Below, one piece after another: positions 32,984 through 42,065 of a DNA stretch of 64,000 nucleotides. Origin of the DNA: an uncultured Eubacteriales bacterium (lineage in GTDB: Bacteria; Bacillota; Clostridia; Oscillospirales; Acutalibacteraceae); assembly GCA_905198155.1 (NCBI GenBank), contig CAJKBQ010000002.1:1-64000 (forward strand). The letters run 5' to 3'. Position numbers and translations under genes: made by a program. How positions within the stretch are numbered: the stretch's first letter is position 1; each line of letters starts with the position of its first letter. The notes beneath the pieces are model-generated. The model was not told the DNA's origin. It did not search any database and worked only from the letters and a program-made list of their open reading frames with translations.

Positions 32984-33037
32984 GGGGTTTTTGCAAAAAA
33001 TCGCGCGGATTTTGCATTTTCGGCGGTTCGCATAATA

Positions 33038-33055
33038 AGTTAGGGGAAGCTAACC
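33038..33055. promoter_or_regulatory. DtxR-type operator, upstream of the feo promoter
   Basis: AGTTAGGGGAAGCTAACC, partly conserved arms. It lies about 55 bp upstream of the -35 box, so with the downstream sites it could allow looping or cooperative binding. Confidence 0.55.
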
Positions 33056-33165
33056 TCCGGACTGGGCAAAATAAAGGGGAGGCTTTCGGCCGAGAGATTT
33101 TATTTCATCGCGGTACGGCGTACGGTGAGAATTCCTGCAACAGAGAGTATCCCGGCGGTATGGAA

Positions 33166-33363
33166 GGCAACTCCTTCAGCCTTCGGCAGCACGCCGCCGA
33201 CACGGCGGCCGAGAGGGAGCCAGGTATTGAAAGACTCATGTAATCGGGAAATCTTCTCGGCCGATAGATTATTGTCCGTACGTGCTACCCCGGCAATACG
33301 ACCCCAAGGCTCCCTCGCGAGGGAGCTGGCTCGCGCCGCAGGCGCGAGACTGAGGGAGTTGCC
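33166..33363. mobile_element. MITE-like palindromic element, reverse orientation
   Basis: Ends GGCAACTCCTTCAG (33166-33179) and CTGAGGGAGTTGCC (33350-33363). The CTCGCGCCGCAGGCGCGAG hairpin and the GCTCCCTCGCGAGGGAGC palindrome are on the right, opposite to the copies at 191 and 4756. It is 198 bp long. 33056-33597 otherwise holds only related repeat fragments such as GGAGTTGCCTTCCGCCGCAG; no gene is supported. Confidence 0.75.
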
Positions 33364-33597
33364 TTCGGCCGCAGCGCAACAGGACAAAGCAACCACCCAA
33401 AAGGAGTTGCCTTCCGCCGCAGCGCAACGAGCTGTAGAAACAAATCCCTCCGGTACAAAGAACTCCCTTCAAGTTAGCCTCATCGCTGCAACCTCGGCAG
33501 CGTTGCTCCCCCCAGCAGCTCGCACCCCCCTTACGCTGGCGTGTGCCGTTGGCACACGCCACCCCACCTCTTCACTCTTCACTATTCCCTATTCCTT

Positions 33598-34365
33598 TTA
33601 CTTTTCCCGTGCCATCTCGCCCCGCAAAAATTCCGCCGACCGCCGGATGTGCGCCAGAATATCCGGGCAGCACCTTTCTTCCACAATCAGCCAGTCGTGC
33701 GCGCCGGACGCGCGAATCACGCCGGGGATGTCCACCACCCCGTCGCCGACCGCGCAGTCGTCGGCCGTGTCGGGGCCGGTCTGCACGGCGAAGTCCCGCA
33801 TATGCACCAGCGGCAGCCGCCCGCAATACCGCGCAGCGAACGCCACCGGATCGCCGCCTGCCACCTGAATGTGGCGCGGATCCAGCTCCCAAAATACGTC
33901 CTCCGCCGGGCATTGGTCAAAAATCCAGTCGATAATCGGCTTGCCGTCCATCTCTTTGGCCTCGGTGCGGTGATTGTGGTACCCCAGCCGCATCCCGTTT
34001 TCGCGGAAAATCCGGCCATAGTGCGCCAGCTGCGCGCCGAACGCTTCCCACTCCGCGCGCGTTTTGCCCGGGTAAGACGCCACCACCACGTTCCGCGTCC
34101 CAATCGTCTGCGCCGTGCGGATCACCGCCATCGGGTCGCGCGTCAGGTCGTCCCACGTCATCGGCGCCCAGCCCAGGTGAATCCCCGCAGCTTCTAGGTG
34201 CAGCGCGTCCAGCTCCGCGCGGATTTCTTCGGGCGAAAGGCCGTAAAATCCGGCGAATTCCACGCCGTCGTACCCGGCGTCCGCCGCCTGCCGCAGCACG
34301 GTACGCAGCCCGTCCGGCCCGCGCATGGTGTCAATCAATGTAAACAATTGCAATCCCAGTTTCAT
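33598..34365 (-). CDS. xylose-isomerase-like TIM-barrel (sugar phosphate isomerase/epimerase)
   Basis: 255 residues beginning MKLGLQLFTLIDTM. Metal-ligand regions: GVEFAGFYG near 35, HLGWAPM near 63, YHNHRTEAKEM near 130, WELDPRHIQVAGG near 160 and LVHMRDF near 186. GGAGG precedes the ATG. It is a distinct paralogue of the one at 21653-22489. Partners of this type often act with Gfo/Idh/MocA dehydrogenases, two of which occur in the following 13 kb. Confidence 0.85.
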   Translation of the reverse strand: MKLGLQLFTLIDTMRGPDGLRTVLRQAADAGYDGVEFAGFYGLSPEEIRAELDALHLEAAGIHLGWAPMTWDDLTRDPMAVIRTAQTIGTRNVVVASYPGKTRAEWEAFGAQLAHYGRIFRENGMRLGYHNHRTEAKEMDGKPIIDWIFDQCPAEDVFWELDPRHIQVAGGDPVAFAARYCGRLPLVHMRDFAVQTGPDTADDCAVGDGVVDIPGVIRASGAHDWLIVEERCCPDILAHIRRSAEFLRGEMAREK

Positions 34366-34427
34366 TGTTCTGCCTCCGAATCAAAAATTTGTCTTTTTTA
34401 TAATTATATCGGATTCCGCGCCGAAAA

Positions 34428-35325
34428 TCAACCCCCGGCCGCAGATTCGCCCCGGATGCCCAGCGCCCAGAATGCGACCGCACCGGCGGCGGCCACGTTC
34501 AGCGAATCGACGCCATGTGCCATCGGGATGCAGACCGTGTCGTCGCACTGCGCGACCGTCTGCGGCAGCAGCCCGTCGCCCTCCGTCCCCAGCACAATCG
34601 CCAGCCGGTCGGTCTGCGCCAGCGCCGGGTCGTCCAGCGGGCGGGTGTCGCCGCGCAGCGCCATCGCCACGGTGCGGAACCCCATCGCGCGCAGCTGCGC
34701 CGCTGCTGTCGCCGCTGTGGGAGATCGGCGGCGCGCGGACCCCCATCGCGCGCAGCTGCGCCAATCCGCGGGTCGGCCAATCGGCCGGCGCATCGCCCGC
34801 CGTCGCCCACGGGATGTCGAACACCGTGCCCATGCTGACGCGCACCGCCCGGCGGCACAGCGGGTCGCAGCACGACGGCGTCACCAGCACGCCGTCCATA
34901 TTCAGCGCCGCCGCCGAGCGGAACAGCGCGCCGACGTTCGTCGCGTCCACAATATTTTCCAGCACGGCGATGCGGCGCGCGTTCCGGCAGACCGATGCCA
35001 TCGTCCGCGGCTGCGGCCGCCGCATGGCGCACAGCACACCGCGCGTCAGCGCATACCCGGTCAGCTGCGCGAGCGTTTCGTCGTCCGCCGTGTATACCGG
35101 GATATCGCCGCAGCGGTCGATCAGCGCGGCCTGCGGCGCCAAATGGCGGCGCGCCGTCAGCATCGCGACCGGCACGCACCCCGCCCGCAGCGCCGACGCG
35201 ATCACCTTGGGGCTTTCCGCGATGAATATCCCGTTCGCCGGTTCCACCCAGCTGCGCAGCTGCGCATTGGTCAGCCCGGCAAACAGCGGCGCTTCGTCCA
35301 GCCGGGTAATGGGGTGCAGGTTCAT
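34428..35325 (-). pseudogene. SpoU/TrmH RNA methyltransferase, frameshifted by a 61-bp insertion
   Basis: 2'-O-ribose RNA methyltransferase of the SPOUT class. The first frame (start 35325, MNLHPITRLDEAP) covers the substrate-binding part and the first half of the catalytic knot (NARRIAVLENIVDATNVGAL, FRSAAALNMDGVLV). After GLAQLRAMG the frame is lost. The remainder continues in another frame with FRTVAMALRGDTRPL, LAIVLGTEGDGLL and HGVDSLNVAAAGAVAF, the SAM-binding knot. The break is a 61-bp insertion between two 21-bp direct repeats (34681-34701 and 34742-34762); removing one repeat plus spacer rejoins the frames exactly. It is either a pseudogene or a reversible variant. Confidence 0.85.
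34681..34762. repeat. 21-bp direct repeats flanking the frameshifting insert
   Basis: The string CCCATCGCGCGCAGCTGCGC plus a final C occurs at 34681-34701 and again at 34742-34762, offset 61 bp. The 40-bp spacer matches neither outer flank, so this is an insertion between repeats rather than a simple tandem copy. Confidence 0.9.
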
Positions 35326-35385
35326 GATCCATCCCTCTTTCGATGTCAAAATTGCGCAAAAAGCGCAAAAATAAAGTGCGGGGAT

Positions 35386-36063
35386 TTACTCTCCCTGCCC
35401 CGTCAGCACCGCGCCGAACGTTTTGAAGATGATCTTCCAGTCCACCGCGAAGCTGCGTTCCTGAATATATTTGATGTCCAGATCCATCCACTCGTCGAAC
35501 GAAATATCGTTCCGGCGCGGCTGAATTTGCCAATAGCAGGTCAGTCCGGGCTTCACCAGCAGCCGCTGGCGCTCGTATTCGCCATACTCCGCGACCTCGC
35601 CCGGCAGTGCCGGCCGCGGCCCGACGATGCTCATATCGCCTTTGAGGATATTGAACAGCTGCGGCAGCTCGTCGATGCTCACTTTGCGGATGATGCGCCC
35701 CACCCGTGTGATGCGCGGGTCGTCTTTGATCTTAAACACCGGGCCGTCCATCTCATTGTCGCTGCGCAGCGCGGCCAGCTTGTCCTCCGCGTCCACGCAC
35801 ATCGACCGGAATTTCAGCAGGCGGAACGGTTTTCCGCCGCGTCCCACGCGCTCCTGCGCGAAAATCGGGCTGCCCTTGGGGTCGTCGATCAAAATCGCCA
35901 GCGCCGTCAGCAGCATCAGCGGCGACAGTCCCACAATCGCAATCAGCGACAGCAGAATATCCTGAATCCGGCGTCCGGTTTCGTACATTTTTTTGGAACT
36001 CAGCACCTCCTTGTGGTTCAGCTCCGCTTTTCGCTTCGAGGGGATTTCTTTTACAATGTCCAC
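35386..36063 (-). CDS. undecaprenyl-phosphate sugar phosphotransferase (bacterial sugar transferase)
   Basis: Membrane-associated initiating glycosyltransferase for exopolysaccharide or glycan assembly. One N-terminal helix (about 35-55) precedes the conserved core: FAQERVGRGGKPFRLLKFRS, RKVSIDELPQLFNILKG, DMSIVGPRP and LLVKPGLTCYWQ. It is the short EpsE/WcaJ-C form, about 225 residues. A GTG at 36063 has AAAGG at better spacing than the GTG at 36072. It is a single gene with its own promoter; no capsule cluster is adjacent. Confidence 0.9.
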   Translation of the reverse strand: MDIVKEIPSKRKAELNHKEVLSSKKMYETGRRIQDILLSLIAIVGLSPLMLLTALAILIDDPKGSPIFAQERVGRGGKPFRLLKFRSMCVDAEDKLAALRSDNEMDGPVFKIKDDPRITRVGRIIRKVSIDELPQLFNILKGDMSIVGPRPALPGEVAEYGEYERQRLLVKPGLTCYWQIQPRRNDISFDEWMDLDIKYIQERSFAVDWKIIFKTFGAVLTGQGE

Positions 36064-36109
36064 ACATTTCACCCTTTACACAGTAATACACAGTTTGCAG
36101 AGTAGTTAT

Positions 36110-36138
36110 AGTATACCGCACTTTCCGCGGTTTTGCAA
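36110..36138 (-). promoter_or_regulatory. promoter of the sugar transferase gene
   Basis: TTGCAA (36138-36133), 17 bp, TATACT (36115-36110) on the minus strand. Confidence 0.75.
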
Positions 36139-36204
36139 GCATTTTTCTGTTTTTCGGCAGAATTCATAATTGTTTATAATTCCAAAATCGAATTTCCAGT
36201 ACAA

Positions 36205-36243
36205 AAAACGGGATTTCGCACGGTTTTCGCCGTGTAAAATCCC
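36205..36243 (-). terminator. terminator of the GH35 gene
   Basis: GGGATTT...ACGG and CCGT...AAATCCC arms (36243-36210) followed by TTTTTT on the minus strand. Confidence 0.8.
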
Positions 36244-36267
36244 GGTAAATTCCATTTCAAATGGCAA

Positions 36268-38130
36268 TCAGTTCTGCGCAAACGCGACGGCTTCGCGGCC
36301 GTCCGTCACCGGCTCGGTCAATCGGCTGTGATCGATCGCAGCCAAAACGCACGGCGCGGGCGCGCGATGCAGTTCCAGCACCTCGATGGTATTCGTTTCG
36401 CGCAGCAGTTCGCCGGGCACATACAGCGTCCGCTGCGGCGAGGACGTCCAGTACCGCCCGAGGTTAAATCCGTTGACCCACACGATGCCCTTCGTCCACC
36501 CGCTCAGGTCGAGGAACGTATCGACGCCCGGCTGCGCGGCGAATGTTCCGCGGTAAACCGCAGGGCAGCCCGGCGCGGGCGATTCGCCGCCGTACGGCAG
36601 CGCCGCCACGGCCGTTCCCGGCAGCGGCATCGTGCGGATGGTGAACCCGGTGCAGGCCGCCAGATTCCAGATGTACGTCCCATCGTCGCGCTGGATGTCG
36701 AACCGGACGCCGGTCAGCCCTTTGCGGTCGTAAATGTGATACCCGTAGTCGATGCGGCCCAGGTTTTCAACCAGGATCGTCAGCTCCGCGCCGCCTTCCG
36801 GCACGGAAAACACGATGTCCGGCTCCGGCCGGTCGCGCATCACGGTGCCGAGGTATGCGCCGTTCAGATACACGGTCGCGCGGTCGGCCAGCCCTTCGAG
36901 GTGCAGGTGATACCGGCGCGGGTCGGCGACGGCCAGGCGCGTGGTGTAGCAGATCATTCCGGTTCCCTGCCCCCAATGCTCCATTGTGCGCGGGACGGCG
37001 CACTGCACCGTGCGGTCGGCCAGCCGATCCAGGTTCGGCAGCAGCGGCGCGCATTCCGGCAGCGCAATCGTGTCGATGGTCTGCACCGGGTGCGGCGGCG
37101 CAGTATGCGGCCGGGCGGGCTTGCCCAGGAACTCGTCCAGCACGTCGCGCAGCGCAAAGTATTTTTCGCGCGGGGTGCCTTCCTCGCTGACGGGCGCATC
37201 GTAGTCGTAGCTGGTGACCAGCGGCGAAAAGCGGAATTTTCCGTCTGCGTCCGGCGCATCCAGCGACCCGCTGGTGAACCCGAAGTTGGTGCCGCCGCAG
37301 AACATATAAAAGTTCACCGCCGCGCCCATTTTCAGCGCCGCGCGGAAATATTCCGCCGCGGGTTCGATGTTGCCGTTCAGGCTGAATTCTTTTTCGCAGA
37401 ACTGAATCCATCCCACCCAGGCTTCGCCCGCCATCAGCGGTTTGTCCGGCTGGAACGTCCGCAGCACTTCCAGGTCGTGCAGGCCGCCCGACCCGGCGTT
37501 GGCGTCCACGCCGTTCCAGTTTTCCGGCAGCGACCCGTTGTAATATTTGAACGGGTCGGCGCCGTTGGCGCTGACAAACGGAACGTCGATGCCGTTTTTG
37601 CGGTAATCATCCGCCAGTGCGCGCAGATAGTCGAGGTCGTTGCCGAATGAACCGTATTCATTTTCCAGCCCGACGAGGATCACCGGACCGCCGTTGGTGT
37701 ACAGATAGGGGCGCACTTTTTCGCACAGCACGCGGTTATACGCCCGCACCGCCGCCATGTATGTCGGGTCGGACGTGCGAACGGCGGCATCGGTGTTCAG
37801 CAGCCACCACGGCAGCCCGCCCATTTCCCATTCGGCGCACATATACGGCGAGCAGCGCAGGATCACATACAGCCCCGCGCGCTGCGCCTCCGCCAGAAAC
37901 CGCGGCAGGTCGGCGATCCCGTCGAAGCAGAATTGCCCCGGCTGCGGCTCGTGCAGGTTCCACGCCACATACGTCGTCACGGCAGTCAGCCCAAAGTCCT
38001 TCATCAGCGCCAGCCGGCGCGCCCAGCCGCCCGGCAGCGTCCGGAAATAGTGAAAATCTCCGCTGACCAGCAGCGTGCGTTCACCGGACAGATACAGCCC
38101 GTCCGGGCGGATTTCGACCGTGTTTTGCAT
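36268..38130 (-). CDS. beta-galactosidase (GH35)
   Basis: 620-residue family 35 enzyme releasing beta-galactose. The TIM barrel covers about 1-320: GDFHYFRTLPGGWARRL, YVAWNLHEPQPGQFCFDG, the acid/base Glu in VGLENEYGSFGND (about 155-165) and the nucleophile in MAGEAWVGW (about 236). Beta-sandwich domains follow, ending with WVNGFNLGRYW and ETNTIEVLEL. There is no signal peptide, so it acts on imported galactosides. A consensus promoter lies upstream and a terminator downstream, so it is a single-gene unit. Confidence 0.93.
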   Translation of the reverse strand: MQNTVEIRPDGLYLSGERTLLVSGDFHYFRTLPGGWARRLALMKDFGLTAVTTYVAWNLHEPQPGQFCFDGIADLPRFLAEAQRAGLYVILRCSPYMCAEWEMGGLPWWLLNTDAAVRTSDPTYMAAVRAYNRVLCEKVRPYLYTNGGPVILVGLENEYGSFGNDLDYLRALADDYRKNGIDVPFVSANGADPFKYYNGSLPENWNGVDANAGSGGLHDLEVLRTFQPDKPLMAGEAWVGWIQFCEKEFSLNGNIEPAAEYFRAALKMGAAVNFYMFCGGTNFGFTSGSLDAPDADGKFRFSPLVTSYDYDAPVSEEGTPREKYFALRDVLDEFLGKPARPHTAPPHPVQTIDTIALPECAPLLPNLDRLADRTVQCAVPRTMEHWGQGTGMICYTTRLAVADPRRYHLHLEGLADRATVYLNGAYLGTVMRDRPEPDIVFSVPEGGAELTILVENLGRIDYGYHIYDRKGLTGVRFDIQRDDGTYIWNLAACTGFTIRTMPLPGTAVAALPYGGESPAPGCPAVYRGTFAAQPGVDTFLDLSGWTKGIVWVNGFNLGRYWTSSPQRTLYVPGELLRETNTIEVLELHRAPAPCVLAAIDHSRLTEPVTDGREAVAFAQN

Positions 38131-38162
38131 AAAATTAGTTTCCTCCCAGCTCGTTTTCGCTT

Positions 38163-38191
38163 ATTATACGGCAATCGCATCGAATTGTCAA
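38163..38191 (-). promoter_or_regulatory. sigma-A promoter of the GH35 gene
   Basis: TTGACA (38191-38186), 17 bp, TATAAT (38168-38163): full consensus. Confidence 0.85.
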
Positions 38192-38275
38192 GGAACGCAA
38201 AAACGAAAGTTTTTCGAACAGAATACCGCCGGCGGCGAAACGGGAAATGCGCCCGACCGGCGGGGAAATCGGGGG

Positions 38276-38791
38276 TTATTTTTTCAGCTGCGCCATTACC
38301 GCCGTCCACCGCGCCGGGTGGCTGGGGTCGGTCATCACCGGCTCAAACCCGATGGACAGGTACAGCCGGATCGCAGGCAGCCGTTCGTCGTCGGTGGACA
38401 GTACCGTCGATCGGTAGCCGCGCGCCGCCAGCGAATGGAGCGCCGCCAGCGTCACCAGCTTGCCCGCGCCCAGTCCGCGCGCTTCCGGCACCGTCCCGAC
38501 CATGCGGAACCAACCCTCGCCGGGGAACGATTCTTTTTCCACAGCCGTCGTCGTCGCGATATCCACGCCGTCTTTGGCGATATACAGCACATATTCCGGC
38601 CGGTAGCCGCCGCCGTTGCGGATGGTTTTGTCAAACGAAAAGTGCGACCCAAACGCCCGCTCGATGATGGATTCCCACACCGGTTCCATCCCGTCGCGGT
38701 GGGTGTGTAGCGAAAACCCGGCCGGCAGCGCCAGCGGGGGCAGATTGTCCATGCGCGGCCGGCGCATAATCAGTTGTGGCAGTGCGCTCAT
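38276..38791 (-). CDS. GNAT-family N-acetyltransferase
   Basis: 171 residues with the acetyl-CoA loop VPEARGLGAGKLVTLAALH near 100-118 and a C-terminal AIRLYLSIGFEPV strand. AAGGAG precedes the ATG. It is 24 bp after the Gfo/Idh/MocA gene on the same strand, probably co-transcribed. The acceptor is unknown. Confidence 0.85.
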   Translation of the reverse strand: MSALPQLIMRRPRMDNLPPLALPAGFSLHTHRDGMEPVWESIIERAFGSHFSFDKTIRNGGGYRPEYVLYIAKDGVDIATTTAVEKESFPGEGWFRMVGTVPEARGLGAGKLVTLAALHSLAARGYRSTVLSTDDERLPAIRLYLSIGFEPVMTDPSHPARWTAVMAQLKK

Positions 38792-38815
38792 ATTTGTTTC
38801 TCCTTGTCCGCTTGC

Positions 38816-40075
38816 TCAGCGATAGTCGTACGGGTTTTCTTTCCGGTCGGCGCCCAGCACTTCCAGCTCCGCCGGCGGGTTGCCGCAGTCCGGCACGTCC
38901 AGCGTCACGCCGCCCTGCATCGCGCTCTGGTGTGCCGTCAGGCCGGGCAGATTGTACCGCGCCGCCTGCCACGCGTTCGTCGGCGACAGCTTGCCGGTCA
39001 TGTATGCCTGGCAGAAGTCGTCCACCATGAACTTGTGCGTCCCGGCGTGATTGGTTTCCAGCGGCACCAGCTCCTCCGGCAGCCGGTGGATGATCTGAAT
39101 CGGCGCTTCGCCGCTCGCCCATTCGCCGCGGATCGCCTTTTGCAGGAAGTCCGGCTCGTGCTTGTGCTTGGTCAGTTCAATCGGGTTAATCAGGTCGCTG
39201 ACGTCCTCGTAAAACACTTCCTTGTCCGGCATGGTAATGTAGCTGTGCTGCATCAGCGAGCATTCGTACGACGCTTTCGTCGCGTAAAAATGCGAGATGT
39301 ACGTCGGCGGCGTGTTCCACGCCACGCGGCGGTTTTCGCTGATGCGCGCGACCGCGCCGTTGCTCAGCTTCATCAGCATCGCGGTGTTGGAAAACGGATT
39401 GTCCCAGTAGTTCTTGCCCTTGCCGAAAATTTCCGGATCCAGTTTGTCCTCGTACCCAAACGCCGCCACTTTGACCGCGTACGCGTTCGCCGCGGACAGC
39501 ACCATCGACGTGGAATGCGTGGGGTAATACAGCGGCGGCAGCCCGGCCATTTTGCGCCACTGGTCGCCTTCGGTGTACTTGAACGTGTCGTACAGGTGCT
39601 TCATGTCGTGATTGTACTGCGCTTCGGCGTACACCATGTCGCCCATTTCGCCGGACGCATACTTTTCGCGGCAGAAAATCGACGCCGGGCGGTAAATGCC
39701 TGTTTCGCCCATCGAGTAGGTCAGCCCCGTTTCGCGCACGAGCCGCACAATCTCCTGAATATCCTCGATCGAAGTCGCCATCGGCACGGCGCTGTACACG
39801 TTTTTGCCGGCTTTCAGCGCCTGAATCGCCATCCAGCCGTGCTGGTTGCGCTGGCTGAAAATCGCGACGGTGTTGATTTCCGGCGACGCGATCATCTGCT
39901 CAAACGAATCGAAAATTTTGTCCACGTGGAACATCTCGTCGTACTGTTTGCACCGTTCAGGGAATTTGTCGGTCACGGCGACGAACTCCACCGCCGGATG
40001 CGCCTGGAACAGCGGCACAAACGCCTTGCAGAACTGCCCGCAGCCCACAAACCCAACGCGAATTTTTTCTTTCAT
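38816..40075 (-). CDS. Gfo/Idh/MocA-family oxidoreductase
   Basis: NAD(P)-dependent sugar or inositol dehydrogenase family. Rossmann start KIRVGFVGCGQFCKAFVPLF, then AIFSQRNQHGWMAIQALKAG and the catalytic-loop region GKNVYSAVPMATS, where the usual EKP is replaced by AVP, so the conserved lysine is missing at this position. 419 residues from the ATG at 40075, longer than the usual 330-380. It is divergent from an AraC-type regulator that may control it. Confidence 0.88.
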   Translation of the reverse strand: MKEKIRVGFVGCGQFCKAFVPLFQAHPAVEFVAVTDKFPERCKQYDEMFHVDKIFDSFEQMIASPEINTVAIFSQRNQHGWMAIQALKAGKNVYSAVPMATSIEDIQEIVRLVRETGLTYSMGETGIYRPASIFCREKYASGEMGDMVYAEAQYNHDMKHLYDTFKYTEGDQWRKMAGLPPLYYPTHSTSMVLSAANAYAVKVAAFGYEDKLDPEIFGKGKNYWDNPFSNTAMLMKLSNGAVARISENRRVAWNTPPTYISHFYATKASYECSLMQHSYITMPDKEVFYEDVSDLINPIELTKHKHEPDFLQKAIRGEWASGEAPIQIIHRLPEELVPLETNHAGTHKFMVDDFCQAYMTGKLSPTNAWQAARYNLPGLTAHQSAMQGGVTLDVPDCGNPPAELEVLGADRKENPYDYR

Positions 40076-40212
40076 CAAAATGCACTCCAAACCATTTCAA
40101 ATTCAAATCCGGTGCGCCCGGTTTGGTTCTATTGTAGCATGGTTCCGGCGGAGATGCGATGTACGGATGTTGTATTTTGATTGGATTTTCGTTGCAAATT
40201 CGCGAAACCCTA

Positions 40213-40241
40213 TTGCAAATCTGCGCAGGCCGTGCTACAAT
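40213..40241 (+). promoter_or_regulatory. promoter of the AraC/DMT transporter genes
   Basis: TTGCAA (40213-40218), 17 bp, TACAAT (40236-40241). Confidence 0.75.
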
Positions 40242-40266
40242 GTCAACCGGAAAGCGAGGGATGCGC

Positions 40267-41121
40267 ATGAGCTACATCATCGACCGGCACGTTGTCCAAA
40301 AGCTGCCCAGCCAAAGTCTGGCGGTGATCCAGTGCGGGATGCAAACCTGCCACGGCGGCCATACCAGTAAATGGGCGACCTACCCGCACTACTCGGTCAC
40401 ATTCATTCTGGAAGGTGCCGGCGTCTACCGGCACGACGGGCGCGAATATGCGCTGCACGCCGGGGAGGGGTTCCTGATTACGCCCGGCACGTTCACGTCG
40501 TATACGGCCGACCGCGACCACCCGTGGCGGTATATTTTCGCGATTTTCACCGGCTCCGGCAGCGACGCGCTGGTACATCACGCCGGGCTGAGCGACACGC
40601 ACCGGATCTTTTCGTTCGACAGTTCCGACGAAATGCGCCGCCTGCTGACCGCCATGCTGGACGCCAGCCGCTCGCCCGCCGCCAAAGGGTATGACGTGAT
40701 CGGCTATTTTCTGCTGGTGATGAGCCGCCTGGTGCGGGCCGCCGCCGCGCAGTCCGCCGAGCTGGTGGAACCGGCGCAGTACCTGGCGCGCGCGCAGGCA
40801 TATATTGAAGATCACTACCCGTACAGCGTGTCGGTGCAGCAAATCGCGGACTGGGTGGGCATCGACCGCACCTACCTGTACCGGATTTTCCGGGCGCATA
40901 CGAAGCTGTCGCCCGGCGCATACCTGCGCCGGTTCCGGCTGCAAAAGGCCGTGGAGATGATGGAAAACGACGCGCTGACCATCGGCGAAATCGCCATCAG
41001 CACCGGGTTTTACGATGTCTCCCACTTTTACCGCTGCTTTACCGCGCAGTACGGCGCGTCGCCGCAGGCATACCGGGCGAAAAAATACGGCGCGCCCAAT
41101 CCGACGATCAATGGGGGATAA
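40267..41121 (+). CDS. AraC-family transcriptional regulator
   Basis: 284 residues: an N-terminal cupin sensor (AGEGFLITPGTFTSYTADRD near 75) and two C-terminal HTH motifs (SVQQIADWVGIDRTYLYRIF and TIGEIAISTGFYDVSHFYRC). The ATG at 40267 follows GCGAGGG; an ATG two codons upstream is possible. It is divergent from the Gfo/Idh/MocA gene, with 191 bp between the two start codons, and followed 3 bp later by a transporter gene. Confidence 0.9.
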   Translation: MSYIIDRHVVQKLPSQSLAVIQCGMQTCHGGHTSKWATYPHYSVTFILEGAGVYRHDGREYALHAGEGFLITPGTFTSYTADRDHPWRYIFAIFTGSGSDALVHHAGLSDTHRIFSFDSSDEMRRLLTAMLDASRSPAAKGYDVIGYFLLVMSRLVRAAAAQSAELVEPAQYLARAQAYIEDHYPYSVSVQQIADWVGIDRTYLYRIFRAHTKLSPGAYLRRFRLQKAVEMMENDALTIGEIAISTGFYDVSHFYRCFTAQYGASPQAYRAKKYGAPNPTINGG

Positions 41122-41124
41122 ATC

Positions 41125-42030
41125 ATGGCATACCTTGGCATGGCCGCCAGCATTCTGCTGGCGACGATCAGCAGCTGCGCGCTGCATAAATTTGGCAATC
41201 GGACATTCCGGACACCGGGCGACGTATTTTTCTTCAACGCCGCCATCAGCGCGGTGTGGCTGGCGATCCTGCTGGTGTGGTTCTGCGCCGCGCCGGGGCA
41301 GTTTTCGGGGGCGGTGCTGGCGTTCGGCGCGGTATACGGCGCAATCCTGTGCCTGTTTCTGCATTTCAAGATGCAGGCCATGGCGTCCGGCCCGGTGTCG
41401 CTGACCACGCTGATCGGCAGCAGCGCGTTCCTGATCGCGACGGCGTTCGGCGTGCTGTACTGCCGCGAGCCGATCTCCGCGTCCCAGCTGGTCGGCAGCG
41501 CGATGATTTTGGGGGCGCTGGTGCTGTGCGTCAACCCGCGGCGCAGCGGCGAGGCGCTGACCCTGCGGTGGTTCGGGTACTGCGCAGCCTTTTTCGCGGC
41601 AGGCGGCGCGGTGGGGATTCTATATAAGGTATTCGGCCGGTCGTCGGTCGCGGATCAGACCAACGCGATGATGCTGACTGCCGCCGCCGTTTCCGCAGCG
41701 GTATTTGCGGTGTTCGGCTGCGTCGCCAACCGTCGGGCGCGCGCGCCGATGCCGGCTGTTGCGCGCAGCGCATGGCCGTATGTTTTGGCGGCAGGGATCA
41801 CCAGCTGCGTGTATATCCGGCTGAATCTGTCGCTGTCGGCGCAGATTCCGAGCGCAATTTTCTTCCCGGTCAGCAACGGTGCGATGGTGATACTGTCCAC
41901 CGCCGCCGGGCGGCTGATCTTCCGCGAAAAGCTGACCCGGACGCAGTGGGCCGGTATCCTGCTGGGGGTGCTGGCGATTGCGGTGACGGGATGCGGGGAC
42001 GCGGCGTATGCATGGATTCGCAGCGTGTGA
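41125..42030 (+). CDS. DMT-superfamily (EamA-like) transporter
   Basis: 301 residues with ten hydrophobic helices in two five-helix halves. The middle ILGALVLCVN and final GILLGVLAIAVTG helices are typical of EamA repeats. It starts 3 bp after the AraC gene, so they are co-expressed. The substrate is unknown; a sugar or sugar derivative would suit the neighbours. Confidence 0.8.
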   Translation: MAYLGMAASILLATISSCALHKFGNRTFRTPGDVFFFNAAISAVWLAILLVWFCAAPGQFSGAVLAFGAVYGAILCLFLHFKMQAMASGPVSLTTLIGSSAFLIATAFGVLYCREPISASQLVGSAMILGALVLCVNPRRSGEALTLRWFGYCAAFFAAGGAVGILYKVFGRSSVADQTNAMMLTAAAVSAAVFAVFGCVANRRARAPMPAVARSAWPYVLAAGITSCVYIRLNLSLSAQIPSAIFFPVSNGAMVILSTAAGRLIFREKLTRTQWAGILLGVLAIAVTGCGDAAYAWIRSV

Positions 42031-42065
42031 GCGGCGGACAATAATGGTGTGAAGGAGTGTTTTAC

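Noticed and set aside
34381..35349. intact 322-residue RNA methyltransferase
   Set aside because: The C-terminal third of that frame is low-complexity Ala/Gly/Arg sequence; the true SAM-binding knot is in another frame.
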